Shown here: piece after piece, positions 33,197-33,219 of the stretch
Layout: each line of letters opens with the position of its first letter
Position numbering within the stretch: position 1 is the first letter of the stretch
Origin: JBBPYC01 sp038200275
GTDB lineage: Bacteria > Pseudomonadota > Gammaproteobacteria > Burkholderiales > Burkholderiaceae_C
DNA: 33,219 nt
Direction: 5' to 3'
Assembly: GCA_038200275.1 (NCBI GenBank)
Contig: JBBPYC010000068.1
Location: forward strand, 1-33,219
Program-made: the position numbers and the translations under genes
Notes under the pieces: model-generated
Database searches by the model: none
What the model was told of the DNA's origin: nothing
Seen by the model: only the letters and a program-made list of their open reading frames with translations

Positions 33197-33219
33197 ATGG
33201 CAAAGAAATCCGTGATCCA
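33197..33219 (+). CDS. rpsN: 30S ribosomal protein S14, 5' end (partial)
   Basis: Only seven codons are inside the window (MAKKSVI), 9 bases after rplE. The MAKKS start and the standard order rplE-rpsN of the spc operon support S14; the short spacing from rplE makes co-translation likely. The rest lies beyond the edge. Confidence 0.85.

Overview
The window is GC-rich chromosomal DNA from a betaproteobacterium, most likely order Burkholderiales and probably close to Comamonadaceae. The clues are a norCBQD-type denitrification cluster, a rhizobial-type glycerol ABC transporter, a spc ribosomal operon starting at rplN, and short intergenic palindromes (GCTAT..ATAGC, and a CCCCCT..GGGGG / GGCGCCT..CGGCC element) of a kind I recall from Comamonadaceae. 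The taxonomy is inference from gene content and repeat style only.

Layout. (1) 1-3416, + strand: the 3' end of norB, then norQ and norD, i.e. nitric oxide reductase and its maturation proteins. (2) 3441-5297: a small cupin gene (-) divergent from two overlapping, paralogous lipoprotein genes (+). (3) 5298-8803, - strand: a vanadium-type haloperoxidase/PAP2 phosphatase, a Tat-exported phytase-like lipoprotein and proC, probably co-transcribed, with a structured upstream region. (4) 9281-16430, - strand: a complete peptide-type ABC importer (permease B, binding protein, permease C, two ATPases) with an M20 amidohydrolase gene between permease B and the binding protein, which suggests import and hydrolysis of peptides or N-acyl amino acids. 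(5) 16545-30473: a glycerol regulon. glpK (-), then an unrelated 995-residue SF1 helicase (+), then glpR (-), then glpS-glpT-glpP-glpQ-glpU-glpV-glpD (+). Glycerol is imported by ABC transport, phosphorylated by GlpK and oxidised by GlpD, with GlpR as probable repressor. (6) 30474-31652: decayed cytochrome bo oxidase genes (cyoC with an in-frame stop and no credible start; cyoD with a frameshift). (7) 31653-33219: promoter and long leader, then rplN, rplX, rplE and the start of rpsN.

The strongest candidate for something unusual is the helicase at 18214-21201. It joins a RelE/ParE-like N-terminal segment, a complete UvrD-type motor, an ankyrin-like repeat and an unassigned C-terminal region, and it sits between glpK and glpR. 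Other points of interest are the complementary degeneracy of the two glycerol-transporter ATPases, the fresh-looking cyoCD pseudogenes beside the ribosomal operon, the tandem lipoprotein paralogues and the related intergenic elements flanking glpU-glpV. No CRISPR array, IS element, integrase, rRNA or tRNA gene was seen.
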